From assembly GCA_025210525.1 (NCBI GenBank), contig JAOARP010000031.1, positions 1 through 64,000 on the forward strand: a stretch of DNA of 64,000 nt. Reading direction: 5' to 3'. Below, piece after piece: positions 26,001 to 36,288 of this stretch. Under the pieces are notes generated by a model, which saw nothing but the letters and a program-made list of their open reading frames with translations, ran no database searches and was not told the origin of the DNA. The position numbers and the translations under genes were made by a program. The DNA is from Marinisporobacter sp. Lineage in GTDB: Bacteria > Bacillota > Clostridia > Peptostreptococcales > Thermotaleaceae. How positions within the stretch are numbered: the first letter of the stretch is position 1; the number at the start of each line of letters is the position of its first letter.

Positions 26001-29000
26001 TCTACAAATGCGGTATGGCATAGTCTTTCATCTGCACCATCATTTCAATACATCTAATGTTTCGGTTCTACTTTCACCTAGCCATTCACCTTTAGTCAGC
26101 AGTATTTGATTTCAATACATCTAATGTTTCGGTTCTACGCACAAAAATTAAAAGAAATGCCAGGATTTATCGTATTTCAATACATCTAATGTTTCGGTTC
26201 TACGTGTGTTTATTAGTGAAGATGCTGTCAGTGGAGATCAATTTCAATACATCTAATGTTTCGGTTCTACAAAAAAGGAATGTTGATAGAAGGTAAGCTT
26301 TTACTATTTCAATACATCTAATGTTTCGGTTCTACATATATACAGTTCAGACAGGTATGCCTGCAATTAGATTTCAATACATCTAATGTTTCGGTTCTAC
26401 ACTACACAGAATTTGCAATTTCTTACACATCCTCGATTTCAATACATCTAATGTTTCGGTTCTACGAATTTATTTCATCTGAAGATAAAAGGCCATTGAC
26501 ATTTCAATACATCTAATGTTTCGGTTCTACAGAAGTAAGAGAAGAAATGATATCTACTATGAAAAATATTTCAATACATCTAATGTTTCGGTTCTACAAG
26601 TTTTGCTTATACAGATAATGCTTTCAAAAACGCATTTCAATACATCTAATGTTTCGGTTCTACACAGAGGACTTGTAGGTACACACAGACAAGCTAGATA
26701 TTTCAATACATCTAATGTTTCGGTTCTACTTTTATTCCAGAATGTCTTTGTTCTTTTTTCTGCCAAATTTCAATACATCTAATGTTTCGGTTCTACTTCT
26801 TTTGCTGAAGCTTCACAGAAGGTAGGATATTCATTTCAATACATCTAATGTTTCGGTTCTACCTAACAGCCGAATCATTAAAAGCTATCGTTGACAAATT
26901 TCAATACATCTAATGTTTCGGTTCTACTATCAATAGCACCTGGTAGTGATAATGATAAAAGAAAATTTCAATACATCTAATGTTTCGGTTCTACATTAAA
27001 TCACCATCATTTACATCTATGACAAGATTGGATTTCAATACATCTAATGTTTCGGTTCTACAACCTATTCTCTGGTTCAGGTAATGTTTTAACATCTATT
27101 TCAATACATCTAATGTTTCGGTTCTACGCACAAGCAAATTGCAGAAACATTAGAATTACATAAATTTCAATACATCTAATGTTTCGGTTCTACGCCAAGA
27201 AAGCATAAAAAATAGCAATGGTGCATTAGAATTTCAATACATCTAATGTTTCGGTTCTACCGTTAAACTAAAAGTACACAAGAAGTTCACAAAATAATTT
27301 CAATACATCTAATGTTTCGGTTCTACTAAAAAGAATTTCAAGTTTAATCTTCCTCCTTTTAGATTTCAATACATCTAATGTTTCGGTTCTACAGATAATC
27401 CTTTTGGACAAATGGTGCCTGAACAATAATTTCAATACATCTAATGTTTCGGTTCTACGCAGAAGAACTTGTAAAAAAAGCTGAAAATGAAGAATTTCAA
27501 TACATCTAATGTTTCGGTTCTACTTAAAGGTTTAAGTGCTAAATTAGATCCTATATTTAAATTTCAATACATCTAATGTTTCGGTTCTACTAGCTATAGC
27601 TTCAGCTAACCATTCTTCATACACAGGTATTTCAATACATCTAATGTTTCGGTTCTACCCAATGCCTATAGGTCAAATAGATAGTGGTAACGCATTTCAA
27701 TACATCTAATGTTTCGGTTCTACAAAAAAGGAATGTTGATAGAAGGTAAGCTTTTACTATTTCAATACATCTAATGTTTCGGTTCTACATAAAGCACGTT
27801 TTGTGCTCCACCACCTACTAAAAAATTTCAATACATCTAATGTTTCGGTTCTACCCAGGAATACTTTCTCTTTTTATTTCGTCAAATTTAATTTCAATAC
27901 ATCTAATGTTTCGGTTCTACTCCACAGAGAAACGATGCAAAAATAGAATATAAATTATTTCAATACATCTAATGTTTCGGTTCTACTTGGAAAAATAAAT
28001 AGATTTAAAACAGGAATTGAAGTATTTCAATACATCTAATGTTTCGGTTCTACTTCTTCACTATAACTGTGGCTCGAACATTGATAATATTTCAATACAT
28101 CTAATGTTTCGGTTCTACATTAGTGGATATGCGTTGCTATAATAATGTTTGCAAATTTCAATACATCTAATGTTTCGGTTCTACCCTTGGCAACCTGTTT
28201 AATACAGGATTTTGAAAAGTATTTCAATACATCTAATGTTTCGGTTCTACTTTTTTATTCCTCGTTGGCGAGAATTGAATCTTATATTTCAATACATCTA
28301 ATGTTTCGGTTCTACCTAGTAATACATTACTTTTAGTTATATTAGTTGTTTATTTCAATACATCTAATGTTTCGGTTCTACCTAAGGCTTGTATGACTCT
28401 ATTTTCTGAGTTTCCTAATTTCAATACATCTAATGTTTCGGTTCTACACACTTAAATTTAAGTTACTTAGCTTATCATTCTCAATTTCAATACATCTAAT
28501 GTTTCGGTTCTACCCTATAAAGATCATCATTAAAATCATGCGCTTTCTTATTTCAATACATCTAATGTTTCGGTTCTACATCTAAAGTCGAATTAAAATA
28601 TCGCGATTATGAAAAATTTCAATACATCTAATGTTTCGGTTCTACTGCAGAGTGGAGAAAATTAACAAAGGAGAGATTTTAATTTCAATACATCTAATGT
28701 TTCGGTTCTACTGAAAAATTTTCTTTAATTTTTTCGATTTCTTCTGCATTTCAATACATCTAATGTTTCGGTTCTACTTACGATAACCCCTTCGTTATCT
28801 TTTACAATTACTTCATTTCAATACATCTAATGTTTCGGTTCTACGCCCTTCAATTTCAAGTTGTTTCTTTTCGCCTAATCATTTCAATACATCTAATGTT
28901 TCGGTTCTACATCTCTAGGATCTATATTCGCTGATGCCAATATCGTATTTCAATACATCTAATGTTTCGGTTCTACTCTAAATTTAAAAAATATTTTTCT

Positions 29001-30297
29001 ATCTTCTGTTTTATTTCAATACATCTAATGTTTCGGTTCTACTGGAGAAGATGTTAAATTTAATTTTAATGTTTAAAAATATTTCAATACATCTAATGTT
29101 TCGGTTCTACTAGCTTCAGGTCTTGCGTTATCGGCATATATTTTCATATTTCAATACATCTAATGTTTCGGTTCTACGAGGTAACAACTAACAAGAATGT
29201 AAAGAATGAAAATAAATTTCAATACATCTAATGTTTCGGTTCTACATCCATATCCTTAGGATTCTCGCCCATTTTAATCCATATTTCAATACATCTAATG
29301 TTTCGGTTCTACAATATAATCTTTTCGCCTTTAACAAGTGCATTTCCTATTTCAATACATCTAATGTTTCGGTTCTACCTGCAAAACAATCAAGTACAAC
29401 GTCGTTTTCATTATTTCAATACATCTAATGTTTCGGTTCTACAAATTTAAATAAAATATGTGTTGCGTTCCTACCTTCATTTCAATACATCTAATGTTTC
29501 GGTTCTACTAACTTTTTAAATTACCTTGTGCATCAAATTCATATATTTCAATACATCTAATGTTTCGGTTCTACTTCAAGTCTTTTTCATTGCTTTGAAT
29601 TAAATATTTAATTTCAATACATCTAATGTTTCGGTTCTACATTTATTTTACACAGCTGTCGTAATTTATTGTTCTATATTTCAATACATCTAATGTTTCG
29701 GTTCTACGCTTGTATTTTTTCCGTAGGAGTTAATTTATCAGGATTTCAATACATCTAATGTTTCGGTTCTACACTCGTCTGTTCATCCACATCAAAGCTT
29801 CTTCGATAATTTCAATACATCTAATGTTTCGGTTCTACCTATATTTAGAAAATCTCTAGCAAAATTATGTTCTAATTTCAATACATCTAATGTTTCGGTT
29901 CTACACGCAAGGAACAATTGTCTATTAATAGTAAAACTTATTTCAATACATCTAATGTTTCGGTTCTACTTGTAGATGGTGCTGGAATTTATACTTTAAG
30001 AGAATTTCAATACATCTAATGTTTCGGTTCTACCTTATTGTTGCATCTGCTTTAAATGTTAGTGTTAATATTTCAATACATCTAATGTTTCGGTTCTACT
30101 TTTTCATTCCTGTGTAATCGGATGGTGTATCTGTTAAATTTCAATACATCTAATGTTTCGGTTCTACGATGGAGTTGTTCAGCAAGATTTGCCTTTGCTA
30201 TCATTTCAATACATCTAATGTTTCGGTTCTACTCTACATGTTTTCCTTTTACTCCACTTCCTGTATCATTTCAATACATCTAATGTTTCGGTTCTAC
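23069..30297 (-). CRISPR. CRISPR array 2 (110 repeats, 109 spacers)
   Basis: By hand I count 110 copies of the same 30-nt repeat, spaced 64-68 nt. Transcription is on the minus strand from the leader at 30298. Going from leader to trailer, repeats 25184-30268 (78 copies) carry CATCTAATG (plus strand), 23135-25117 (31 copies) carry CATCCAATG, and the last copy (23069) is again CATCTAATG with one further change. The copy at 24653 is 31 nt with an extra C. The spacer at 26271-26305 recurs at 27724-27758. Spacers 24487-24522 and 24553-24586 are near-copies of the two oldest spacers in array 1. Short ORFs on either strand here are repeat artefacts. Confidence 0.99.
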
Positions 30298-30485
30298 CAC
30301 TGAAAAATAGCCACTCTTCGATGTAAGTATACACCAACTTCATTGTATTTTCAATGCCTTTATCAATTTTTTCATACTAATTTTCCCTTTTTTTATTTTT
30401 CTTATACAAATCTACTCTGTCCATGTATTTTCAAGGTTTACATACATTTTTATAATTTAAATCACTATGAAATTTTATTGCCTGA
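30298..30485 (-). promoter_or_regulatory. Leader of CRISPR array 2
   Basis: Homologous to the leader of array 1: the first ~90 nt are nearly the same (for example GATGTAAGTATACA), and the distal block AATCACTATGAAAT recurs at 30460-30473 at the same distance. On the minus strand that block is followed by TATAAA, a candidate -10. Both leaders being conserved suggests both arrays are transcribed and able to acquire spacers. Confidence 0.87.
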
Positions 30486-30491
30486 TATAAC

Positions 30492-30530
30492 AAAAAAAAC
30501 TCTAGAATAAGTCATCCCCTATTCTAGAGT
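30492..30530 (-). terminator. Terminator of the first chemotaxis receptor gene
   Basis: An 11-bp stem (ACTCTAGAATA at 30499-30509 with TATTCTAGAGT at 30520-30530), followed on the minus strand by TTTTTTT. It insulates the array 2 leader from the gene to the right. Confidence 0.9.
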
Positions 30531-30567
30531 CCTATTTTTAATCGTTCACAGAAAAAAAATATTCTAT

Positions 30568-32370
30568 CTATATTTTAAAAACGCTAATTTCATCTCCTAG
30601 ATGATTAGCAATATCCTTTAGTTTTTGTGCCATCTCTGCAATTTCTGCTATGGTTGCTGTTTGTTCTTCTACTGATGCAGAAACCTCTTCTGTAGATGCT
30701 GATGATTGTTGTGTTACGGCGGCAATATTTTGTATAGAGAAGGTAACTTCTTCTTTTCTCTTGCTCACAACATCTATATTTTCTATTAATCTTTCTATTT
30801 GCTCTGTAATTTTATGAATAGCATTTGTTGTTTCTCTAAAAACCTTTTCTACTTTGATCACTGCCTGATCTGATTTTTCTACGATTCCCCTACTTTGGCC
30901 CATTGTATGATTTACTTTTTCTATTTCCTTTTGTATTTCTGTTGTCATTTCTTCAATTTGCTTTGTAGAATCAGCTGTTTGCTCTGCTAATTTTCTAACT
31001 TCCTCTGCAACAACAGCAAAGCCTTTCCCTGCATCTCCTGCTCTTGCTGCTTCAATAGCTGCGTTTAATGCCAATAAATTTGTTTGTTCTGCAATAGACC
31101 GAATTACTCCAACGATTTCTCCTATTGAACTAGATTTTTCTGAAAGGCTATTCACATTGTTGCTAATCTCTATAGACATTTCATTATTTGCTTGAAAATT
31201 CTCTTGTAGATCTTTCATTGTCACTAAGGATTCATTATTTATTTTATTTGTTTCATCCGTATATTGATTAATCCTATTTACATTTTCTATCACTTCATTG
31301 ATTTTTTCATTAAGTTCTTCTAGTTTTACTGTGCTTTCACTAGCATCTGATGCTTGATTTGTTGCTCCATCTGCTAATTCTTCTATAGCCTTTGCCACTT
31401 CATCAATAGATGATGCAGTTTGATCTGTATTCTCCGAAAGATTTTGTGAATTCTTTAATAATGTATTCGATTGTAGCTTAATACTTTCAACAATTGTTCT
31501 TAATGCTTCTCTCATGTGAAATACTTGTTTTGACATAATTCCCGTTTCATCTTTGTTTTTGAGTAATTCTTCAAAGGAGCTATCATATTCTAGATCAAAA
31601 TTAGCCGTTTTATCAATTAAATCAGTTAATTTTATAATAGGATTTGATATTTTTTTCCCCATATATACTGCAAATACTCCCATAATAATCAAACAAATTC
31701 CACTTAAAATGATAATCATAAAATTACTTTTCTTATCATATTCTTCTATAATTCCTTGTTGTTCAGCAACAATTTTATCAATATCATCTATATACGCCCC
31801 TGTACCAATAATCCAATCAAAGGGTTTAAAGTGCAAGCTATAAGACCTTTTAGGAGATGGTTCTGTTTCTCCTGCTCTTGGATACCAATAATCTGTATAG
31901 CCTCCCCCAGATTTTTTAGCATTTGCAATCATTTCTTGAATGATATAGTTTCCCTTTGTATCTTGTAGATTCATTCTATTTTTTCCCTCTATATCTTCTT
32001 TTCCAAGCATGACCACATTCGTTCCATCAGATGTATCTACCCAAAAATATCCTCCTTTATTCTCTCCATATCTTAATCCCCTTACCAAATTTCTTCCTAG
32101 TTTTTTTCCTTCTTCTAATGTAATTTCTCCCTTTTGTACTTGTTCATATATTTTTTCAAGCATAGTTACTACTGTTTCGACTTCTGATTTTACTAATCTA
32201 TCAAAGTCTTCTCGCAGCATGGTATCTAAATTTTGAATGGCTTGATCTTCAATCTTATGAATCATGTAATTAGAAATACCCATTAAAATAATTGTAAGTA
32301 TTAAACTCATACCTATTAGACTTACTAAAATCTTATTGCCAATTTTCCATTTTGCTTTTTTTAGTTTCAT
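30568..32370 (-). CDS. Methyl-accepting chemotaxis protein, Cache_2 type
   Basis: A 600-aa membrane receptor. TM1 is near 15-35; the extracellular single Cache domain (about 60-205) contains [17 protein letters not shown] and [17 protein letters not shown], typical of Cache_2. TM2 (about 215-235) leads to HAMP and a long coiled signalling domain with the hairpin tip [20 protein letters not shown]. The end lacks a CheR-docking pentapeptide. The ligand is unknown. ATG follows GGGAGG. Monocistronic, with its own terminator. Confidence 0.96.
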   Translation of the reverse strand: MKLKKAKWKIGNKILVSLIGMSLILTIILMGISNYMIHKIEDQAIQNLDTMLREDFDRLVKSEVETVVTMLEKIYEQVQKGEITLEEGKKLGRNLVRGLRYGENKGGYFWVDTSDGTNVVMLGKEDIEGKNRMNLQDTKGNYIIQEMIANAKKSGGGYTDYWYPRAGETEPSPKRSYSLHFKPFDWIIGTGAYIDDIDKIVAEQQGIIEEYDKKSNFMIIILSGICLIIMGVFAVYMGKKISNPIIKLTDLIDKTANFDLEYDSSFEELLKNKDETGIMSKQVFHMREALRTIVESIKLQSNTLLKNSQNLSENTDQTASSIDEVAKAIEELADGATNQASDASESTVKLEELNEKINEVIENVNRINQYTDETNKINNESLVTMKDLQENFQANNEMSIEISNNVNSLSEKSSSIGEIVGVIRSIAEQTNLLALNAAIEAARAGDAGKGFAVVAEEVRKLAEQTADSTKQIEEMTTEIQKEIEKVNHTMGQSRGIVEKSDQAVIKVEKVFRETTNAIHKITEQIERLIENIDVVSKRKEEVTFSIQNIAAVTQQSSASTEEVSASVEEQTATIAEIAEMAQKLKDIANHLGDEISVFKI

Positions 32371-32615
32371 CTGCTATACCTCCCTTTATTGATGTACTAA
32401 ATAATTTATTGTATAAGACCATAAGTATAAAAAATTTCGCTTCCCTTATTCATTCGACATTTCTCGACATTTACCTTTCAAATTTATCTTCTTCTTTTTA
32501 TGTAAATTTATAAAATATATATGATAAATTCCACTACAGTAATATTATTCTATTTTTACATAATACCCAGTGAGATCTTTACAAATCATTTTTGACATTT
32601 TTCTATTTAAACTAT
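32371..32615. other. Intergenic, no gene seen
   Basis: AT-rich region upstream of the chemotaxis receptor gene. It should hold that gene's promoter, but I see no confident element, and no reading frame with coding character. Confidence 0.5.
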
Positions 32616-32644
32616 AAAAAACAGGATAATTATTCCTGTTTTTT
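32616..32644 (-). terminator. Terminator after the small ORF
   Basis: Stem of AACAGGA against TCCTGTT flanked by A and T runs, so it can act in both directions. It lies 24 nt after the stop of the 40-codon ORF at 32668. Confidence 0.8.
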
Positions 32645-32667
32645 ATGTTCTGTTTATATCATTGTTT

Positions 32668-32790
32668 TTATTCTACTTCCACACATACACCCATTACACG
32701 GTCTATCACCCTTTTTGTCCTTGGCATAAAAAATTGAACAATAGGTCCTGTTAAACTAGCATAAATGATTAATTTACGTTTATTTTGCAT
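32668..32790 (-). CDS. Possible small protein, 40 aa
   Basis: An ATG-started frame of 40 codons with a hydrophobic N-terminal half (LIIYASLTGPIVQFFMP) and a polar tail ending VMGVCVEVE. It is followed closely by a clear terminator, which supports a real transcription unit. There is no good ribosome binding site upstream. I do not recognise the family. Confidence 0.4.
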   Translation of the reverse strand: MQNKRKLIIYASLTGPIVQFFMPRTKRVIDRVMGVCVEVE

Positions 32791-32838
32791 TTATTTATTT
32801 TTGATGCTATTTAAAACACATATATCTATTCATAATTT

Positions 32839-33345
32839 TTACTTGGCAAAATACTCTTCTTTTAATATAGAAAAAATCATTTGATCTAAATATCCTCTCT
32901 CATCTTTATAAGATTGACGCATTATTCCATCTAGATGCATACCACTGCTTTTATATAGATGAATCCCAACATGATTATGAGGATATACATCTAACCAAAA
33001 TCTATTTGTATTCAGCTTTTCAAAGCTATATTTCATAATTCCTAAAAGAGATTCTTTCCCATATCCACATTTCTTTTCTGAAATGGCAATACGGCGCAGT
33101 TCAAAAACATCTACCTTAAAATTAATCCTAGCTAATGCATAGCCTACTATGTTATCTTCCTTTTTTTCTCTAAATATAAGTAGTAAAGCTGTATCACTAT
33201 TGATTTCATCTAAATGCTCTTCATAGGTACCTTGCCAAATAAAGCTTTTATTTTCTTCATCATTCTCTATTTCCATGATGATAGGAATATCTTCCTCTTT
33301 TGCTAAACAAATATTTAATTTTTCCGTACTAATAAGTACTTTCAT
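32839..33345 (-). CDS. GNAT-family N-acetyltransferase
   Basis: RimL/Acetyltransf_3-like protein of 168 aa. It has the N-terminal EKLNICLAKEEDIPIIMEIE strand-helix, the acetyl-CoA loop region around ISEKKCGYGKESLLGIMKYS (motif A, Q/RxxGxG variant) and the C-terminal GMHLDGIMRQSYKDERGYLD. The start ATG 33345 is seven bases after GGGGGG; ATG 33348 is equally possible. The substrate (amino group of a protein, antibiotic or small molecule) cannot be told. Confidence 0.9.
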   Translation of the reverse strand: MKVLISTEKLNICLAKEEDIPIIMEIENDEENKSFIWQGTYEEHLDEINSDTALLLIFREKKEDNIVGYALARINFKVDVFELRRIAISEKKCGYGKESLLGIMKYSFEKLNTNRFWLDVYPHNHVGIHLYKSSGMHLDGIMRQSYKDERGYLDQMIFSILKEEYFAK

Positions 33346-33377
33346 CATAAATCCCCCCAATTAAATATTCTATATTT

Positions 33378-34205
33378 TTAATATATATTTCCTTCTATAG
33401 ATATATTTCTTCCCTCAAACAATTCCTTAAAAAATTTACTAATCATTATTCCTGAAATGATAAACAAAGTGCTTCCTATAAGAAATAATAGCATATGGGA
33501 TGAAGCATTTGAAAAATCAACAAAAATAGCCATTATATTATTGGTCATATGTGCCACAATGCATAAGATTAATGAATTTGTCTTATAATAGATTATTCCT
33601 AAAATCAATCCAATAAGGGTTGCATTGATGAACTGAGGAATATTTAAATGCCACATACCAAAAAGTAATGCCGAAAAAATAATGGCATTGTGAGGTTTAT
33701 ACTTATTTAAAAATCCTTCAAGCATAATTCCTCTCATAACTATTTCTTCAAAAATAGGTGCTATGATAGTAATAGAGATCACTGCTGAGTAAGGGTTTAT
33801 CAATAAATTTTCAAACGCCTCCTCTATCCCCTCTGGCAATGGAATTTTTTCTGCTATTATGCCTATTGAATTTTGATACCACAAAACATATCCAACCATT
33901 AAAGATATAATAGCAAATAGTATTTTTAAATTCCATTTTCCTATATACTTCAAACGAAAATCCGTATTGCTTTTCTTTCTCACCTTTCTTAAAATGAGTA
34001 AAACGATGATACTATTCGATGCACCTTCTCCGAACACATTCATCAAACCACCTGTTATTTGAGATTTTTGAAAATAATCCATTTCTTCTATCAAATAAAA
34101 AGGAATATTTACAATCCCTGCAAGAATGATGGTATATACTATTAAAATTCCTATTGCACGAAGTATCGATAATTCAAATTTATTTTCTATAATTGTTTTT
34201 TCCAT
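33378..34205 (-). CDS. CPBP-family intramembrane metalloprotease
   Basis: 275 aa with about seven to eight hydrophobic segments. The CPBP (Abi/CAAX protease) motifs are present: EEIVMRG near 138-144, FGMWHLN near 183, and HMTNNIMA near 220. These Glu and His residues form the proposed active site. It probably cleaves or processes membrane proteins or peptides; some relatives confer self-immunity to bacteriocins. The upstream 34206-34325 is a plain promoter-size gap. Downstream gene (GNAT) follows after 30 nt and may be in the same operon. Confidence 0.93.
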   Translation of the reverse strand: MEKTIIENKFELSILRAIGILIVYTIILAGIVNIPFYLIEEMDYFQKSQITGGLMNVFGEGASNSIIVLLILRKVRKKSNTDFRLKYIGKWNLKILFAIISLMVGYVLWYQNSIGIIAEKIPLPEGIEEAFENLLINPYSAVISITIIAPIFEEIVMRGIMLEGFLNKYKPHNAIIFSALLFGMWHLNIPQFINATLIGLILGIIYYKTNSLILCIVAHMTNNIMAIFVDFSNASSHMLLFLIGSTLFIISGIMISKFFKELFEGRNISIEGNIY

Positions 34206-34325
34206 ATGTTAAACCTTCTTTCCATGATGACAACTAATTATTCTACATTTTTCACACTTATATTATACAATTTAATGGAAAAACTGTATACATAATCCGA
34301 AAACAAATCAAAATAGATTCCCTAT

Positions 34326-35420
34326 TCACTTTATATTTTTTAATATCTTCATAAAAGCTGTTGGAAAAGCATATTTTTTAATTTCTTGTAAAGAAATCCA
34401 TTTGATTTCTGGATCATCTATCTTTTCTTCCTTTGTAAGCTCGAAGCTATAAACTTTCATCTTCCATTTTCGGTGAGTGAATATATGCTGCTTTTCAAAT
34501 AAATATTTTTTATTTTTTATATTTATCCCATAATTTTCTTCTAGCTCTAATCGAATACTTTTCCCTTCTTCCATATTCTTTTCCCTCTCTATACTTGGAA
34601 GCGCCCAAAGGTTAGCTAATAACCCTTCTGTAGGTCTTTTCATAATCAATATTTTTTCATCTTTCCTTACAACTGCAAGCTCCATTTCTACAGACTTTAC
34701 CTTTATCTTCTTTCTCTTGATGGGTAGTGTTTCCTGTACCATCAGTTTTCGTGCAGTGCACTCCATAAATAAAGGACAAGCCACACATTTTGGGGATGTA
34801 GGCGTACAAATAAGAGCTCCTAACTCCATAAGCCCTTGATTAAAAAAGGATGGATTCTCCTTACTCACCACCACATTCCCTATTTTTTCCATTTCTTTTT
34901 TAGTATTATTTTCTCCTATATCTTCTTTTATATAAAATAATCTTGAAAAAACTCTCATGACATTTCCATCTACTGCTGGTACCGCTTCTTTGTAAGCAAT
35001 ACTCAAAATAGCCCCTGCCGTATAAGGACCAATCCCTGGAATTTTTTTGATTTCCTTTAAGGTATCTGGCATTTCCCCATCATAATCTTTCACTATTACT
35101 TTTGCCCCACGATGAAGATTTCTTGCCCTTGAATAATAGCCTAGCCCTTCCCACATTTTTAAAACTTCTTCTTCATCTGCATTTGCTAAACTTTCAATAT
35201 TGGGAAATCGATTTATAAACCTTAAAAAATAAGGAATCACCGTATCTACCCTTGTTTGTTGAAGCATCACTTCTGAAATCCATATATAATAAGGATTTTT
35301 TGTTTCTCTCCAAGGAAGCTTGCGATGATTTTTTTCATACCACTTAATTAAGTTTTTTTGTATATTCTCTATATCTATTTCATCAAATTTTTCATATTCT
35401 CCAATTTTATAAGCTCTCAC
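34326..35420 (-). CDS. mutY: A/G-specific adenine DNA glycosylase MutY
   Basis: Removes adenine opposite 8-oxoguanine. HhH-GPD domain: catalytic Glu in WISEVMLQQTRV, the helix-hairpin-helix KIPGIGPYTAGAI and catalytic Asp in AVDGNVMRVF. The 4Fe-4S ligands follow as CTPTSPKCVACPLFMEC. A C-terminal Nudix-like 8-oxoG recognition domain completes the protein. I choose GTG 35420 (MRAYKIGEYEKF), which has AAGGAG seven bases upstream, over the longer frame from 35471; this gives 364 aa, normal for MutY. Confidence 0.96.
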   Translation of the reverse strand: MRAYKIGEYEKFDEIDIENIQKNLIKWYEKNHRKLPWRETKNPYYIWISEVMLQQTRVDTVIPYFLRFINRFPNIESLANADEEEVLKMWEGLGYYSRARNLHRGAKVIVKDYDGEMPDTLKEIKKIPGIGPYTAGAILSIAYKEAVPAVDGNVMRVFSRLFYIKEDIGENNTKKEMEKIGNVVVSKENPSFFNQGLMELGALICTPTSPKCVACPLFMECTARKLMVQETLPIKRKKIKVKSVEMELAVVRKDEKILIMKRPTEGLLANLWALPSIEREKNMEEGKSIRLELEENYGINIKNKKYLFEKQHIFTHRKWKMKVYSFELTKEEKIDDPEIKWISLQEIKKYAFPTAFMKILKNIK

Positions 35421-35647
35421 CTTTTCTCTCCTTATCATTAGTCTTCTGCATATATACATATACCCTTTCATTGTATCTCAAAACAACTGTTATGACCTTA
35501 TTCAATTTTTACCAAAATCAATTTCCTATTATTTTAATCAAATTGAAATATATTCCATTTTCGTGTAAACTAATTATGTCTTTACCTCGCTTCTATACTT
35601 TAAGAACACAATTGTATCTTATCCTAAATAGATTGGAGAAAAAAGCA

Positions 35648-36214
35648 ATGCCTTATATTATCTTTTTCATTTTTAGTCTCATCCCTATCCTTGTAGGAAT
35701 AATAATTATCAAAGGCAAAAAAATCATGGTTCATTCTGTATTTGAACAATTTCTTATCTTCTTTATATCCCTTTCCTTATCAACGATCAAAGGAAACCAT
35801 CCTATACATTATCATGATCTATATTTTATAATCATTGCGCCTTTCCTTCTTGCAATTATTTCATTTCTATTTTTAAAAGGAAAGTATACCATCTATAATA
35901 CCCATAATATAGACATTACACCATTGATCATTGAATCTTTAGAGGAATCTCATATTAATTATATCCTTAAAGAAAATGCTATCATTATCCCTCAATATAA
36001 TAATAGAAGAATTGATTTAGATAGCGACTATGGTTGTACTAGAATAGATTTAAGTGAATTAAGAGAAATCCATATGCATAAAAAGCTATTGATCCAAATG
36101 AAACCTAAATTAAGTAGGATAAATAAAAAATATTTTCCAACCTATGGCGTAGTGTTGATTGTTTTAGGGATTTTATGGATTGGCTTACTTTTCTATGGGA
36201 GAATCTTTATATAA
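35648..36214 (+). CDS. Membrane protein of unknown function
   Basis: 188 aa from ATG 35648, with TTGGAG ten bases upstream; the longer open frame from 35471 is not supported. Four likely TM segments: IIFFIFSLIPILVGIIII, EQFLIFFISLSLS, LYFIIIAPFLLAIISFLFL and, at the C-terminus, GVVLIVLGILWIGLLFYG. Between TM3 and TM4 is a cytoplasmic or external globular segment resembling a PH-like fold (bPH), a guess from alternating strands. The 176 nt before it hold a promoter shared with divergent mutY. Confidence 0.75.
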   Translation: MPYIIFFIFSLIPILVGIIIIKGKKIMVHSVFEQFLIFFISLSLSTIKGNHPIHYHDLYFIIIAPFLLAIISFLFLKGKYTIYNTHNIDITPLIIESLEESHINYILKENAIIIPQYNNRRIDLDSDYGCTRIDLSELREIHMHKKLLIQMKPKLSRINKKYFPTYGVVLIVLGILWIGLLFYGRIFI

Positions 36215-36238
36215 CCTATTATTAATTGGAATTCATAA

Positions 36239-36268
36239 AGCAACCCACTAATCTTTTAGCAGGTTGCT
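36239..36268 (-). terminator. Terminator between convergent genes
   Basis: AGCAACC pairs with GGTTGCT, with an inner CTAA/TTAG stem. It serves the chemotaxis receptor on the minus strand (TTTAT follows) and perhaps the plus-strand membrane protein gene. Confidence 0.75.
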
Positions 36269-36288
36269 CGTGAAATCAATTCCGTTCC

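Noticed and set aside
23745-29428. Open frames of 60-143 aa across array 2 on both strands, including RTETLDVLK repeats at 24812-25132
   Set aside because: Same repeat artefact; no ribosome binding sites and the peptide repeats track the 66-nt unit.
33378-34205. CPBP protease plus GNAT as a bacteriocin immunity or toxin-type locus
   Set aside because: No bacteriocin precursor or transporter nearby; both families are common housekeeping accessories.
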